From Arthrobacter sp. Leaf234 (GTDB taxonomy: Bacteria > Actinomycetota > Actinomycetes > Actinomycetales > Micrococcaceae), in assembly GCF_001422665.1 (NCBI RefSeq), contig NZ_LMLU01000010.1, forward strand, positions 1 to 64,000: a DNA stretch of 64,000 nucleotides, in the 5' to 3' direction. This document shows, piece after piece, positions 42,748 to 52,515 of the stretch. The notes beneath the pieces are model-generated. The model ran no database searches, was not told where the DNA came from, and saw only the letters and a program-made list of their open reading frames with translations. A program made the position numbers and the translations under genes. Every line of letters begins with the position of its first letter. The first letter of the stretch is position 1.

Positions 42748-44064
42748 CTACCGGACCTCGCCGCCCGCCGTCGCGGGTGCGTCCGGACCGGCGGCGGCCG
42801 GCCGGGGAAGCGTCTCGCGGGCACCGACCCACACCGCCGCCGCCACGAGGGCCAGCACGCCGGTCACGAGGAAAGCCGCCTCGTAGGAGCCGGCGAGGAG
42901 TCGGTCGATGACCACCCCGGCGACGATCGGGCCGACGATGGCGCCGAGGTCCGAACTCATCTGGAACGCGGCCAGGACCTTGCCGCCGCTGCGCCCGTTG
43001 CCGATCACGTCCGCGACCGCCGCCTGCTGCGCCGGGTTGAGCAGGCCCGTCCCGATCCCGCCCACCACGCAGATGCCCAGGAAGACGACGACGTTCCCGG
43101 ACAGGCCGAGGGCGGCCATCGCGGCGCCGTTGACGATCAGCCCGGTGATCACCAGCGGCTTGCGACCGATGCTGTCGGCGAGGCGTCCCGAGACGGTGAG
43201 CGAGAGCGCCGTGCCGGCGGCGAAGAAGGCGAGGGAGGTCCCGGCGATCTCCGGCCCGGCGTTCAGCACCGCGGACGCGAAGAGCGGCACGAGCGCCATC
43301 CTGATGCCGAAGGACGACCACCCGTTGGCGAAGCTCGAGACGAGGGCGGCCCGGTACCCCGAGTGCGCGAGGGCCTCGCGGACCGTGAGGGGCGCCTGGT
43401 CCCGGGCCGCCCTGCGCTCGGCCAGAGACGTCCCCTTCAGCTGGAAGAAGACCACCGCCGAGGCGACCAGCAGCGCACCCGCGTAGACGAGGAAGGGCAC
43501 GCGGAGCCCGAACCTCGCGAGGACCCCGCCGAGGATCGGGCCCCCGATGCTGCCGAGCAGGAAGGCGGTCGCGTAGGCGCCGGACACACGGCCGCGGATG
43601 GAGGGCGGGGCGAGCCTGACGATCAGGCCCATCGCCGACACCGTGAACAGGGTGGAACCGATGCCGCCGAGGCCACGGAAGACCAGGAGCTGCCAGTAGT
43701 CGCCGGCGAAGGCGCAGGCGGCGGTGGAGAGGGCGACGATCAGCAGTCCGACGATGTACACGGGCCGCTCGCCGAGGCGTTCCACGAGCCACCCGCCGGC
43801 CGGTGCGAAGACCAGTCGCGTGAAGGCGAAGGCGCTGACGATCACTGCTGCGGCCGTCACCCCGACGTCGAAGCTGCGGGCGAACTGCGGCAGGATCGGC
43901 GCCACCAGACCGAAGCCGATGGCGATCACGAAGGCCGCGGCGATGAGCACCCGGATCTCCCGCGGGATGCGCTCGCGAGGGGGACCGTCGTCGTTCCCCC
44001 TCTTCCTGCCCCGGGGGACGATGCTGAACGAGGGGCGATTGCGCGCGCGAGGGGATCCGGCCAT
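42748..44064 (-). CDS. Major facilitator superfamily transporter, probable drug/metabolite exporter
   Basis: 438 residues with about 12 hydrophobic helices beginning near residue 38. A conserved loop between helices two and three (GGWLVERLGERPVYIVG) is the MFS signature, and a similar one follows helix eight (GRLADSIGRKPLVITG). The layout fits DHA1-type exporters. The N-terminal 35 residues and the C-terminal tail are charged and cytoplasmic. It is transcribed opposite smc and divergently from ftsY. Substrate is not predictable. Confidence 0.85.
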   Translation of the reverse strand: MAGSPRARNRPSFSIVPRGRKRGNDDGPPRERIPREIRVLIAAAFVIAIGFGLVAPILPQFARSFDVGVTAAAVIVSAFAFTRLVFAPAGGWLVERLGERPVYIVGLLIVALSTAACAFAGDYWQLLVFRGLGGIGSTLFTVSAMGLIVRLAPPSIRGRVSGAYATAFLLGSIGGPILGGVLARFGLRVPFLVYAGALLVASAVVFFQLKGTSLAERRAARDQAPLTVREALAHSGYRAALVSSFANGWSSFGIRMALVPLFASAVLNAGPEIAGTSLAFFAAGTALSLTVSGRLADSIGRKPLVITGLIVNGAAMAALGLSGNVVVFLGICVVGGIGTGLLNPAQQAAVADVIGNGRSGGKVLAAFQMSSDLGAIVGPIVAGVVIDRLLAGSYEAAFLVTGVLALVAAAVWVGARETLPRPAAAGPDAPATAGGEVR

Positions 44065-44106
44065 GGTCCTCGCATTCTGTCACCGCCCGTGGCCTGATGC
44101 TCAATC

Positions 44107-44131
44107 GGCCGCAGGAGCATCCCCTGCGGCC
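44107..44131. repeat. Inverted repeat in the divergent MFS-ftsY promoter region
   Basis: GGCCGCAGG (44107-44115) and CCTGCGGCC (44123-44131) pair over 9 bp. It lies in the 94-bp space between two divergent genes and could be an operator or leader hairpin. No regulator is adjacent. Confidence 0.35.
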
Positions 44132-44158
44132 CCAGGGACCGTGTGAGAAGGTGGATCA

Positions 44159-45352
44159 GTGAACGAGATCCTCCTGCCTGTCATCTTCGTCGTCCTCGCG
44201 CTCGCCGTGATCGGGTCGGTCGCCGCCGTCCTGGTCCGCGGCCGCCGCACGCCGCCCGGCCTGTACTCCTCGCCGCGTGATCCCGATGACCAGCCCCTCG
44301 CCGGTGCGCACGGTTCGACGTCGACCGACGTGCTCGACCGCCCCGACGGCGTCACCACGGACGTCCTCGTCCCCGACGACCTCAGCGGCCTCGAGGACAC
44401 CCCCGCCGGCCCGAGCCTCGACACCGTCGACCCGGTGCAGGGTCGCCTGGCCCGCCTCCGCGCCCGGCTGGTGCGCTCCAACAACGCGCTCGGCAAGGGA
44501 CTGCTGGCCCTGCTGTCGAGGGACAGGATCGACGAGGACGTGTGGGACGAGGTCGAGGAGACCCTCCTCATGGCCGATCTCGGCACCGAGCCCACCATGG
44601 AACTCGTCGACGCCCTCCGCGAGCGGGTGAAGGTCGCCGGCAGCAGGGACCCCGCCGAGGTCAAGGACATGCTCCGGGAGGAGCTGGTGAAGCTGGTCGA
44701 CCCGTCGATGGACCGGTCCCTCGCGACGCAGCGCCACGCCGACCGTCCGGCCATTGTGATGGTCGTCGGAGTGAACGGCGTCGGGAAGACGACGACCGTC
44801 GGCAAGCTCGCCCGCGTCCTCGTGGCCGACGACAAGGACGTGCTCCTCGGAGCGGCGGACACCTTCCGTGCCGCCGCCGCGGAGCAGCTGGCCACCTGGG
44901 GTTCACGCGTCGGTGTGCCGACCGTCAAGTCCGACGTCGACGGAGCCGACCCCGCGTCGGTCGCCTTCGAGGCGGTCAAGGCCGGGATCGACCAGGAGGT
45001 CGACGTCGTCCTGATCGACACCGCAGGGCGCCTCCAGAACAAGGTGGGCCTGATGGACGAGCTCGGCAAGGTCAAGCGGGTGATCGAGAAGCAGGGCACG
45101 GTGGACGAGGTCCTGCTGGTGCTCGACGCGACGACCGGCCAGAACGGCCTGAGCCAGGCCCGGGTCTTCGCGGAGGTCGTGAACATCACCGGGATCGTCC
45201 TCACCAAGCTCGACGGCACCGCGAAGGGCGGCATCGTCGTCGCCATCCAGCGGAGCCTGGGTGTCCCGGTCAAGCTGATCGGCCTCGGCGAAGGTGCGGA
45301 CGACCTCGCCCCCTTCGACGCCGAGGCCTTCGTCGACGCGCTCCTGAACTGA
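44159..45352 (+). CDS. ftsY: Signal recognition particle receptor FtsY
   Basis: Docks SRP-ribosome complexes at the membrane with GTP hydrolysis. The 397-residue protein starts at GTG 44159. It has an N-terminal hydrophobic helix (residues 4-26), so it is membrane-anchored as in other actinobacteria. An acidic linker, the four-helix N domain and the G domain follow: VGVNGVGKTTTVGKLA (about 203-218), DTFRAAAAEQL, LIDTAGRLQNK and TKLDGTAKGG. smc-ftsY neighbourhood is conserved; here the MFS gene lies between them. Confidence 0.96.
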   Translation: MNEILLPVIFVVLALAVIGSVAAVLVRGRRTPPGLYSSPRDPDDQPLAGAHGSTSTDVLDRPDGVTTDVLVPDDLSGLEDTPAGPSLDTVDPVQGRLARLRARLVRSNNALGKGLLALLSRDRIDEDVWDEVEETLLMADLGTEPTMELVDALRERVKVAGSRDPAEVKDMLREELVKLVDPSMDRSLATQRHADRPAIVMVVGVNGVGKTTTVGKLARVLVADDKDVLLGAADTFRAAAAEQLATWGSRVGVPTVKSDVDGADPASVAFEAVKAGIDQEVDVVLIDTAGRLQNKVGLMDELGKVKRVIEKQGTVDEVLLVLDATTGQNGLSQARVFAEVVNITGIVLTKLDGTAKGGIVVAIQRSLGVPVKLIGLGEGADDLAPFDAEAFVDALLN

Positions 45353-45400
45353 GGCAGCGGGCCCGCGACGACCGCCCCGCCCGGAGCGGTCGGCAGTGCT

Positions 45401-45438
45401 GAAATGTTCCTGAAACATGCGCGTCACGCGTCTTTTAC
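45401..45438 (+). promoter_or_regulatory. Possible GlnR-type operator upstream of amtB
   Basis: Four 5-bp half-sites recur every 11 bp: GAAAT, GAAAC, GTCAC and TTTAC (starting 45401, 45412, 45423, 45434). The spacing and the central GAAAC-n6-GTCAC pair fit the actinobacterial GlnR pattern (GTnAC/GAAAC repeats with 6-bp gaps). The outer sites are weak. It lies about 110 bp upstream of the ammonium transporter gene, the classic GlnR target. Confidence 0.4.
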
Positions 45439-45550
45439 GTGCGTGAGACTGATGTAACCTGCCCGCAATGCGCGGCCCCAGGGACGGAAACACGGCCACC
45501 CCATTCTTGAGGGGCGGGAAGTACCCGCCCCTTTGGAAGGATCGTGTTTG

Positions 45551-47235
<1,685 letters not shown>

Positions 47236-47266
47236 GCCGTCCCGGAGGCTCCGGCCCCCATCGACC

Positions 47267-47306
47267 GACAGACAGACAGACAGACAGACAGATAGACAGA
47301 CAGACA
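47267..47306. repeat. GACA tetranucleotide microsatellite
   Basis: Ten tandem 4-bp units, nine GACA and one GATA (unit 7, 47291-47294), start 31 bp after the glnK stop. The last units form the base of the following terminator stem. Slipped-strand change of copy number is likely in such a tract. Confidence 0.92.
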
Positions 47307-47347
47307 GGAGGAGGGCCACCCGATGGGGTGGCCCTCCTCCTGTCTGT
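47300..47347. terminator. 22-bp perfect hairpin between glnK and zwf
   Basis: 47300-47321 pairs without mismatch with 47326-47347 around the loop GATG. It lies between convergent glnK and zwf and should terminate both. The outer part of the stem is made from the GACA repeat and its complement. Confidence 0.85.
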
Positions 47348-47408
47348 GCTCCCTGCGGGTCCTGTGGGCTCCGTGGGCCTTCCGTGTGCTGCGAGTGGCG
47401 GGTGCCGG

Positions 47409-48848
47409 TCAGGCCCGACCGTGCGACGACGGCCAGTCCTCGGGCCCGGCCGATCCGGCCGTGTACTCCTCGAGCGGCACGCGGTTCTCGGCCCAGGCCT
47501 TCAGGACTGGCTCGACGATCCGCCAGCAGTCCTCGGCGGTGTCGCCGCGGACCGAGAGTGTCGGGTCGCCCGCCAGCACGCCGTCGAGCACCTCACCGTA
47601 GGGGAGCAGATCGGTCTCGTTGAGGTCCGCGCTGAGCGTGGCGCGGTCCAGCGAGAAGATGTCACCCGGGCCGTTGACGTCCAGTTCCAGCTGCAGCGTG
47701 TCGGGACCGAAGCCGATCCTCAGCTTGGTGGGTGCGTCCTGCCCGGTGAACCCCAGCGGCAGGTGGCTGACCGGCCGGAACGTGATCACGGCTTCCTTGC
47801 GCTTGGCCCCGAGCGCCTTCCCCGAGCGCAGGATGAAGGGCACGCCCGACCACCGCTCGTTGTTGATCGACACCGTCACCTCGGCGAGCGTCTCCGTGTT
47901 CTTCGAGGGGTCCACACCCGGCTCCGCCGTGTAGTCGGGGATGGAGCGGTCCCCGATCGTGCCGGCGGTGTAGCGGGCGCGTCGGCTGCTCGCCGGGCTG
48001 TCGAGGTCCACGGTGCTCGCCCGCAGGATGGATCCGATGTGGTCGCGCAGGTCGCGCTCGTGCAGGGTGGACGGCGCGTTGAGCGCGAGGAGGGCCATCA
48101 CGTGGACGAGATGGCTCTGGATCATGTCACGGAGTGCGCCGGCGCCGTCGTAGTAGCGCGCCCGGTTCTCCAGGGCGAGGTCCTCGTCGAAGATCACCTC
48201 GACCTTCTCGATGTGCAGGTTGTTCCACACCGGCTCGAGGATCCGGTTCGCGAAACGCAGGCCCAGGATGTTGAAGACCGTCGCCTTGCCGAGGAAGTGG
48301 TCCACGCGGTGGATGTTCTGCTCCGGGACCAGCCGGGCGAGCTTCTCGTTGAGTCGGTGCGCGCTGGCCTGGTCGGTGCCGAAGGGCTTCTCCATGACGA
48401 GGCGGGTGCTCTTGGGCAGCGAGTCGGGGCCGAGCGCGCTGCACGCCAGCTGGCTGACCGCCGGAGGAAGGGCGAAATAGACGGCGACCGGGCCCTCGAG
48501 CGTGTGGACGAGGTCGGCCAGGCCGTCCTTCGTGACGTCGAGGAAATGATAAGAGCTGCGGTCCCGCACGTCCTGGAGCGCCGCACGGCCGGCGTCGTCG
48601 GCCTTCTCCATGGCGGTCGCGAAGGCCCCGTCGATCCGCTCGCGCCAGTGCGCGTCCGTCCAGTCGTCGGAACCCGCCCCCACCAGGGTGAGCCCGTCGC
48701 CGCGTCGCATGCGGATGAGCCGCGCGAGGCCGGGGAGGAGGAGCCGCCCGGTCAGATCCCCGGACGCTCCGAGGATCAGCAGGGTCCGCACGCGGGTGTC
48801 GGCTTCTGCGGGGATGGAATCGTGTTCTGCGAGCGAGTGAGTGTCCAC
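47409..48848 (-). CDS. zwf: Glucose-6-phosphate dehydrogenase
   Basis: First oxidative step of the pentose phosphate pathway, making NADPH. The 479-residue protein is read from GTG 48848; the ribosome-binding sequence AAGG is unusually close. The N-terminal coenzyme loop is LLILGASGDLTGRLLLP. The active-site region is HRVDHFLGKATVFNIL, where most family members have RIDHYLGKE, so Val, Phe and Ala replace Ile, Tyr and Glu but His and Lys are kept. EKPFGTD and the C-terminal RSGKALG are present. It stands alone, without opcA, tal or tkt, and is probably a second copy. The frame remains open far upstream, opposite ffh, without homology. Confidence 0.88.
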   Translation of the reverse strand: MDTHSLAEHDSIPAEADTRVRTLLILGASGDLTGRLLLPGLARLIRMRRGDGLTLVGAGSDDWTDAHWRERIDGAFATAMEKADDAGRAALQDVRDRSSYHFLDVTKDGLADLVHTLEGPVAVYFALPPAVSQLACSALGPDSLPKSTRLVMEKPFGTDQASAHRLNEKLARLVPEQNIHRVDHFLGKATVFNILGLRFANRILEPVWNNLHIEKVEVIFDEDLALENRARYYDGAGALRDMIQSHLVHVMALLALNAPSTLHERDLRDHIGSILRASTVDLDSPASSRRARYTAGTIGDRSIPDYTAEPGVDPSKNTETLAEVTVSINNERWSGVPFILRSGKALGAKRKEAVITFRPVSHLPLGFTGQDAPTKLRIGFGPDTLQLELDVNGPGDIFSLDRATLSADLNETDLLPYGEVLDGVLAGDPTLSVRGDTAEDCWRIVEPVLKAWAENRVPLEEYTAGSAGPEDWPSSHGRA

Positions 48849-48965
48849 GCCTTCACTGTGCCACTTATCCCTGCGTGTGTCCCGCTCCCGGAGGGGGCGC
48901 CGGGACTTGCGCGCCGCGCCGGGCCACGGCCCCTGTGCGGGCGGTGCTGCCCGGTCGCCAGTTGA

Positions 48966-48971
48966 TACCCT
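48966..48971 (+). promoter_or_regulatory. Possible -10 element of ffh
   Basis: TACCCT lies 46 nt before the ffh start. The -35 region is poor. Six nt downstream a TTG opens an 8-codon frame (48978-49001) ending in TGA 16 nt before ffh, so a tiny leader peptide is possible. Confidence 0.35.
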
Positions 48972-49017
48972 AGGGAGTTGAGTCTCCCTGTCCCCCGATG
49001 AAAGTAGTTCACGGCAC

Positions 49018-50604
49018 GTGTTCAATTCACTCTCCGACCGGCTGACTGCGACCTTCAAGAACCTGCGCGGCAAGGGCCGCCTCACCGAGGCGGACATCGA
49101 CGCGACGGTGCGTGAGATCAGGCGGGCACTGCTGGACGCCGACGTCGCCGTCCCGGTGGTCCGGGCGTTCACGTCCGCCATCAAGGAACGCGCCCTCGGG
49201 CTCGAGGTCTCGCAGGCACTCAATCCCGGCCAGCAGATCGTCAAGATCGTCAACGAGGAGCTCGTGGGGATCCTCGGCGGCGAGACGCGCCGCATCCGTC
49301 TCGCGAAGAACCCGCCGACGGTCATCATGCTCGCGGGGCTGCAGGGTGCGGGTAAGACGACCCTCGCCGGCAAGCTCTCGAAGTGGCTCAAGGGCCAGGG
49401 GCACAGCCCCCTCCTCGTGGCGTGCGACCTCCAGCGGCCCAATGCGGTCCGGCAGCTCCAGGTCAACGGTGAGCGCGCCGGTGTCCCGGTGTACGCACCG
49501 CATCCCGGCGTCAGCTCCGAGTTCGAGTCCGCCACGGGCGATCCCGTCGCCGTCGCACGCCAGGGCATCGCCGAGGCGCGCGCCCGCCTGCACGACGTCG
49601 TGATCGTGGACACCGCGGGCCGCCTCGGCGTCGATGCCGAGCTGATGCAGCAGGCTGCGGACATCCGTAAGGCCGTCACGCCGGACGAGGTCCTCTTCGT
49701 CATCGACGCGATGATCGGCCAGGACGCGGTCAACACGGCGCTCGCCTTCAACGAGGGCGTGGACTTCACCGGTGTGGTCCTGACCAAGCTCGACGGCGAC
49801 GCCCGCGGTGGTGCCGCGCTCTCCGTCGCCTCGGTCACCGGCAAGCCGGTCATGTTCGCCTCGACGGGCGAGGGCCTCGACGACTTCGAGCTGTTCCACC
49901 CGGACCGCATGGCTTCGCGCATCCTCGACATGGGCGACATCCTCACGCTCATCGAGCAGGCGGAGCGGTCCTGGGACAAGGACGAAGCCGCCCGGATGGC
50001 GAAGAAGTTCTCCGACCAGGAGGACTTCACGCTCGACGACTTCCTCGCCCAGATGCAGCAGATCCGCAACATGGGCTCCATGAAGAAGATGCTCATGATG
50101 ATGCCCGGTGCGGCGAACATGCGCGAGCAGCTGGAGAACTTCGACGAGCGCGAGATCGACCGCGTCGAGGCGATCGTCCGTTCGATGACCCCGCACGAGC
50201 GTGTGGCCCCGAAGATCATCAACGGCTCGCGCCGCGCGAGGATCGCCCGCGGCTCCGGCGTGCACGTGTCCGAGGTCAACGGCCTGCTCGAACGGTTCAC
50301 GCAGGCCCAGAAGATGATGAAGAAGATGGCCTCCGGCGGCGGTATCCCGGGGATGCCGGGCATGGCGGGCCCGGGCGGATTCGGTGGCCCGCGGAAGACC
50401 AAGGCCGCGGCTGCCAAGGGGAAGAAGAAGCCCCGCTCGGGCAACCCGGCCAAGGCTGCGCTCGAGGCGCAGGAGGCGGAGCAGCGACGGGCCGCCGCGC
50501 GTGCCGCTGCGCCGACCGGGGCGGCCTTCGGAGGCGGCCAGCCGGACTTCGACCCGTCGGCGATGAATCTCCCGAAGGGCTTCGAGAAGTTCCTCGGGAA
50601 GTAG
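49018..50604 (+). CDS. ffh: Signal recognition particle protein Ffh
   Basis: Binds signal sequences and 4.5S RNA and hands ribosomes to FtsY. The 528-residue protein starts at GTG 49018 with FNSLSDRLTATFKNLRGKG. It has the N domain and the G domain: GLQGAGKTT at 107-115, DLQRPNAVRQL, DTAGR and TKLDGDARGG. The Met-rich M domain (about 310-440) holds the RNA-binding helices RIARGSG and MMKKM. The C-terminal 90 residues are Gly/Lys/Ala-rich. It is a normal actinobacterial Ffh. Confidence 0.97.
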   Translation: MFNSLSDRLTATFKNLRGKGRLTEADIDATVREIRRALLDADVAVPVVRAFTSAIKERALGLEVSQALNPGQQIVKIVNEELVGILGGETRRIRLAKNPPTVIMLAGLQGAGKTTLAGKLSKWLKGQGHSPLLVACDLQRPNAVRQLQVNGERAGVPVYAPHPGVSSEFESATGDPVAVARQGIAEARARLHDVVIVDTAGRLGVDAELMQQAADIRKAVTPDEVLFVIDAMIGQDAVNTALAFNEGVDFTGVVLTKLDGDARGGAALSVASVTGKPVMFASTGEGLDDFELFHPDRMASRILDMGDILTLIEQAERSWDKDEAARMAKKFSDQEDFTLDDFLAQMQQIRNMGSMKKMLMMMPGAANMREQLENFDEREIDRVEAIVRSMTPHERVAPKIINGSRRARIARGSGVHVSEVNGLLERFTQAQKMMKKMASGGGIPGMPGMAGPGGFGGPRKTKAAAAKGKKKPRSGNPAKAALEAQEAEQRRAAARAAAPTGAAFGGGQPDFDPSAMNLPKGFEKFLGK

Positions 50605-50650
50605 CCGCTGCAGTGCTGGCCGGCCGGTGCCCGAGCGGTGGGGTCGCGGC

Positions 50651-51358
50651 GTGACGGGCGGTGAGCGCGTGGTGTTCGTGCACGGCGCCGGGTCCTTCGG
50701 CGCCGCGGCGTGGCCCCGGCAGCACGGTCTGTCGCTGGACTTCGACTGCCTGTACGTCCGGCGGCACGGCTTCTCCGCGACGGAGGAGCCGCTGCCGACC
50801 GACCATGCCCGTGACCAGGCGATCATCGCGGAAGCCCTCGGCGCGGGCGGACACGTCGTCGCGCACGCGCAGGGCGCCGTGGCCGCGATGATGCTGGCGG
50901 TCGAGCGGCCCGACCTCGTCCGGACGCTGACGCTCGTGGAACCCGCGTGCTTCTCGCTGACCGCGGATCTCCCGGCCACGTCCGCCCACATCGCCCTGAT
51001 GGCGCCGCTGTTCGCCGCCCGGCACGCCGTGTCGGACGAGGAATTCAGCAGGAGCCTCTTCCGCCGAACCTTCTCGGCCGAGGCGGGAACGGCCGACACC
51101 GCCGAGGGAAGGCGGGGCGCGGCGCGCCTGCGGCTGCAGAGCCCGCCGTGGGAGGCGCCGCTGTCGATCGTGCCGGGTGTTCCGACGTCCGTCCTCACCG
51201 GCGGCTGGGAACCGCTCTACGAGGAGGTCGCGGACTATCTCGCCGGGACCGGAGCGATCCACTGCCAGGCACCGGGCGGTCACCGCCCCCACGATTCCGA
51301 GGAGGGAGCCGCGCTCGTCCGGTCCTTCCTGCGGACGGGGCGGGACACGGCGGCATGA
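50651..51358 (+). CDS. Alpha/beta-hydrolase-fold protein lacking the nucleophilic Ser
   Basis: 235 residues from GTG 50651 (an earlier GTG at 50627 is possible). The core is a clear alpha/beta hydrolase: VVFVHGAGSFGAAAW supplies the oxyanion HGxG (11-14), and VVAHAQGAVAAMMLA occupies the nucleophile elbow. At the elbow the expected GxSxG reads A71-H-A-Q-G75, so Ala73 replaces the catalytic Ser. The distal His survives (GGHRPHD). Its stop overlaps the start of the amidohydrolase gene. It may be a binding protein or use another mechanism; alternatively it is a recently inactivated enzyme. Confidence 0.75.
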   Translation: MTGGERVVFVHGAGSFGAAAWPRQHGLSLDFDCLYVRRHGFSATEEPLPTDHARDQAIIAEALGAGGHVVAHAQGAVAAMMLAVERPDLVRTLTLVEPACFSLTADLPATSAHIALMAPLFAARHAVSDEEFSRSLFRRTFSAEAGTADTAEGRRGAARLRLQSPPWEAPLSIVPGVPTSVLTGGWEPLYEEVADYLAGTGAIHCQAPGGHRPHDSEEGAALVRSFLRTGRDTAA

Positions 51359-52464
51359 GCCCGGACGACGGCGGCTACCTCCACCTCACCGGGACCGTGC
51401 TGCTCTCACCCACCCGGACGGTCCGCGACGTCTACGTCCGGGACGGCCGATTCACCTTCGCACGTCCTTCCGGCCGGCCGGCGCGCGTGCTCGAGGGGTG
51501 GGTGCTGCCCGGTCTCGTCGACGCGCACTGCCACGTGGGCCTCGACGGTCGCGGCCTGGTGCCCGACGACGTCGCCGAACGCCAGGCCCTGGCGGACCGC
51601 GATGCGGGGACGCTGCTGATCCGTGACGCGGGCGTGGTGAACGACACCCGGTGGATCCAGCAGCGCGAGGACCTGCCGCGCCTGGTCCGCGCGGGCCGGC
51701 ACGTGGCGCGGACGCGGCGCTACTTCCGCGACTACGCCGTCGAGGTGGAGCCGGAGCATCTGGCTGCCGCGGTGGCGGAGCAGGCCCGGCGCGGGGACGG
51801 CTGGGTCAAGATCGTGGGGGACTGGATCGACCGCGGCCTGGGTGATCTCGCCCCCGCCTTCCCACCGCGGGCGATCCGCGAGGCCGTCGACGCCGCCCAC
51901 GCCGAGGGTGCGCGGGTCACGGCCCACTGCTTCGCGGCGGAGACCCTCGACGCCATGCTGGATGCGGGGATCGACTGCATCGAGCACGCGACCGGCATGC
52001 TGCCCCGGCACGTGCCCCGCTTCGTCGAGCAGCGGGTCGCGATCGTGCCCACCCTGATCAACATCGACACCTTCCCGGCGATCGCCGACGGGGCCGCCGC
52101 CAAGTACCCCGACTACGCCGCGCACATGCGCACCCTGTGGGGTGGTCGTCACGCGATGGTGCGGCGGGCCTTCGACGCCGGGGTCCCGGTCTTCGCGGGG
52201 ACGGACGCGGGAAGCGTCATCGCCCACGGACGCCTGCCGGACGAGGTCGCGGCCCTTGCCGCCGCGGGCCTCGGACCCGTGGCCGCGCTCGATGCCGCCT
52301 GCTGGTCGGCCCGGACGTGGCTGGGCTTCCCCGGGATCGAGGAGGGTGCCGCCGCCGACGCCGTGATCTGTGCCGCTGATCCGCGGGTCGATATCGGGAC
52401 GCTGGCAGCGCTCCGCGCGGTGGTGTTGCGCGGCCGCGTGGTCGACCGGGGCCCCCGGGAATAA
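51355..52464 (+). CDS. Amidohydrolase-superfamily protein
   Basis: 369 residues starting at ATG 51355 (ATGA overlap with the previous gene). Metal ligands of the TIM-barrel amidohydrolases are visible in order: DAHCHVG after strand one, Lys in GWVKIVGDW (bridging position), His in VTAHCFA, His in IEHATGM and Asp in FAGTDAGS. This set fits the imidazolonepropionase/prolidase-like group. The N- and C-terminal pieces form the usual beta-sandwich (VLPGLVDAH; GAAADAVI..DPRVD). Substrate unknown. It is followed 52 bp later by a VOC-family gene after a short palindrome. Confidence 0.85.
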   Translation: MSPDDGGYLHLTGTVLLSPTRTVRDVYVRDGRFTFARPSGRPARVLEGWVLPGLVDAHCHVGLDGRGLVPDDVAERQALADRDAGTLLIRDAGVVNDTRWIQQREDLPRLVRAGRHVARTRRYFRDYAVEVEPEHLAAAVAEQARRGDGWVKIVGDWIDRGLGDLAPAFPPRAIREAVDAAHAEGARVTAHCFAAETLDAMLDAGIDCIEHATGMLPRHVPRFVEQRVAIVPTLINIDTFPAIADGAAAKYPDYAAHMRTLWGGRHAMVRRAFDAGVPVFAGTDAGSVIAHGRLPDEVAALAAAGLGPVAALDAACWSARTWLGFPGIEEGAAADAVICAADPRVDIGTLAALRAVVLRGRVVDRGPRE

Positions 52465-52465
52465 G

Positions 52466-52497
52466 TTGAAGCTTCAAGTAGCTGTAGGGGGTACAGC
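52466..52497 (+). promoter_or_regulatory. Two small palindromes upstream of the VOC gene, possible operator
   Basis: TTGAAGCTTCAA (52466-52477) is a perfect 12-bp palindrome. GCTGTA and TACAGC flank GGGGG at 52481-52497. Both lie within 50 bp of the start of a ring-cleavage-like gene, where MarR-type repressors often bind such sequences. No regulator is adjacent. Confidence 0.45.
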
Positions 52498-52515
52498 CAG
52501 ATGAAGGAGTAACCG

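Noticed and set aside
47267-47306. GACA tract considered as a CRISPR or direct-repeat array
   Set aside because: The unit is 4 bp with no spacers; it is a microsatellite.
48849-50453. Extension of the zwf frame upstream, opposite ffh
   Set aside because: zwf homology begins at about 48848 and ffh is intact on the other strand.
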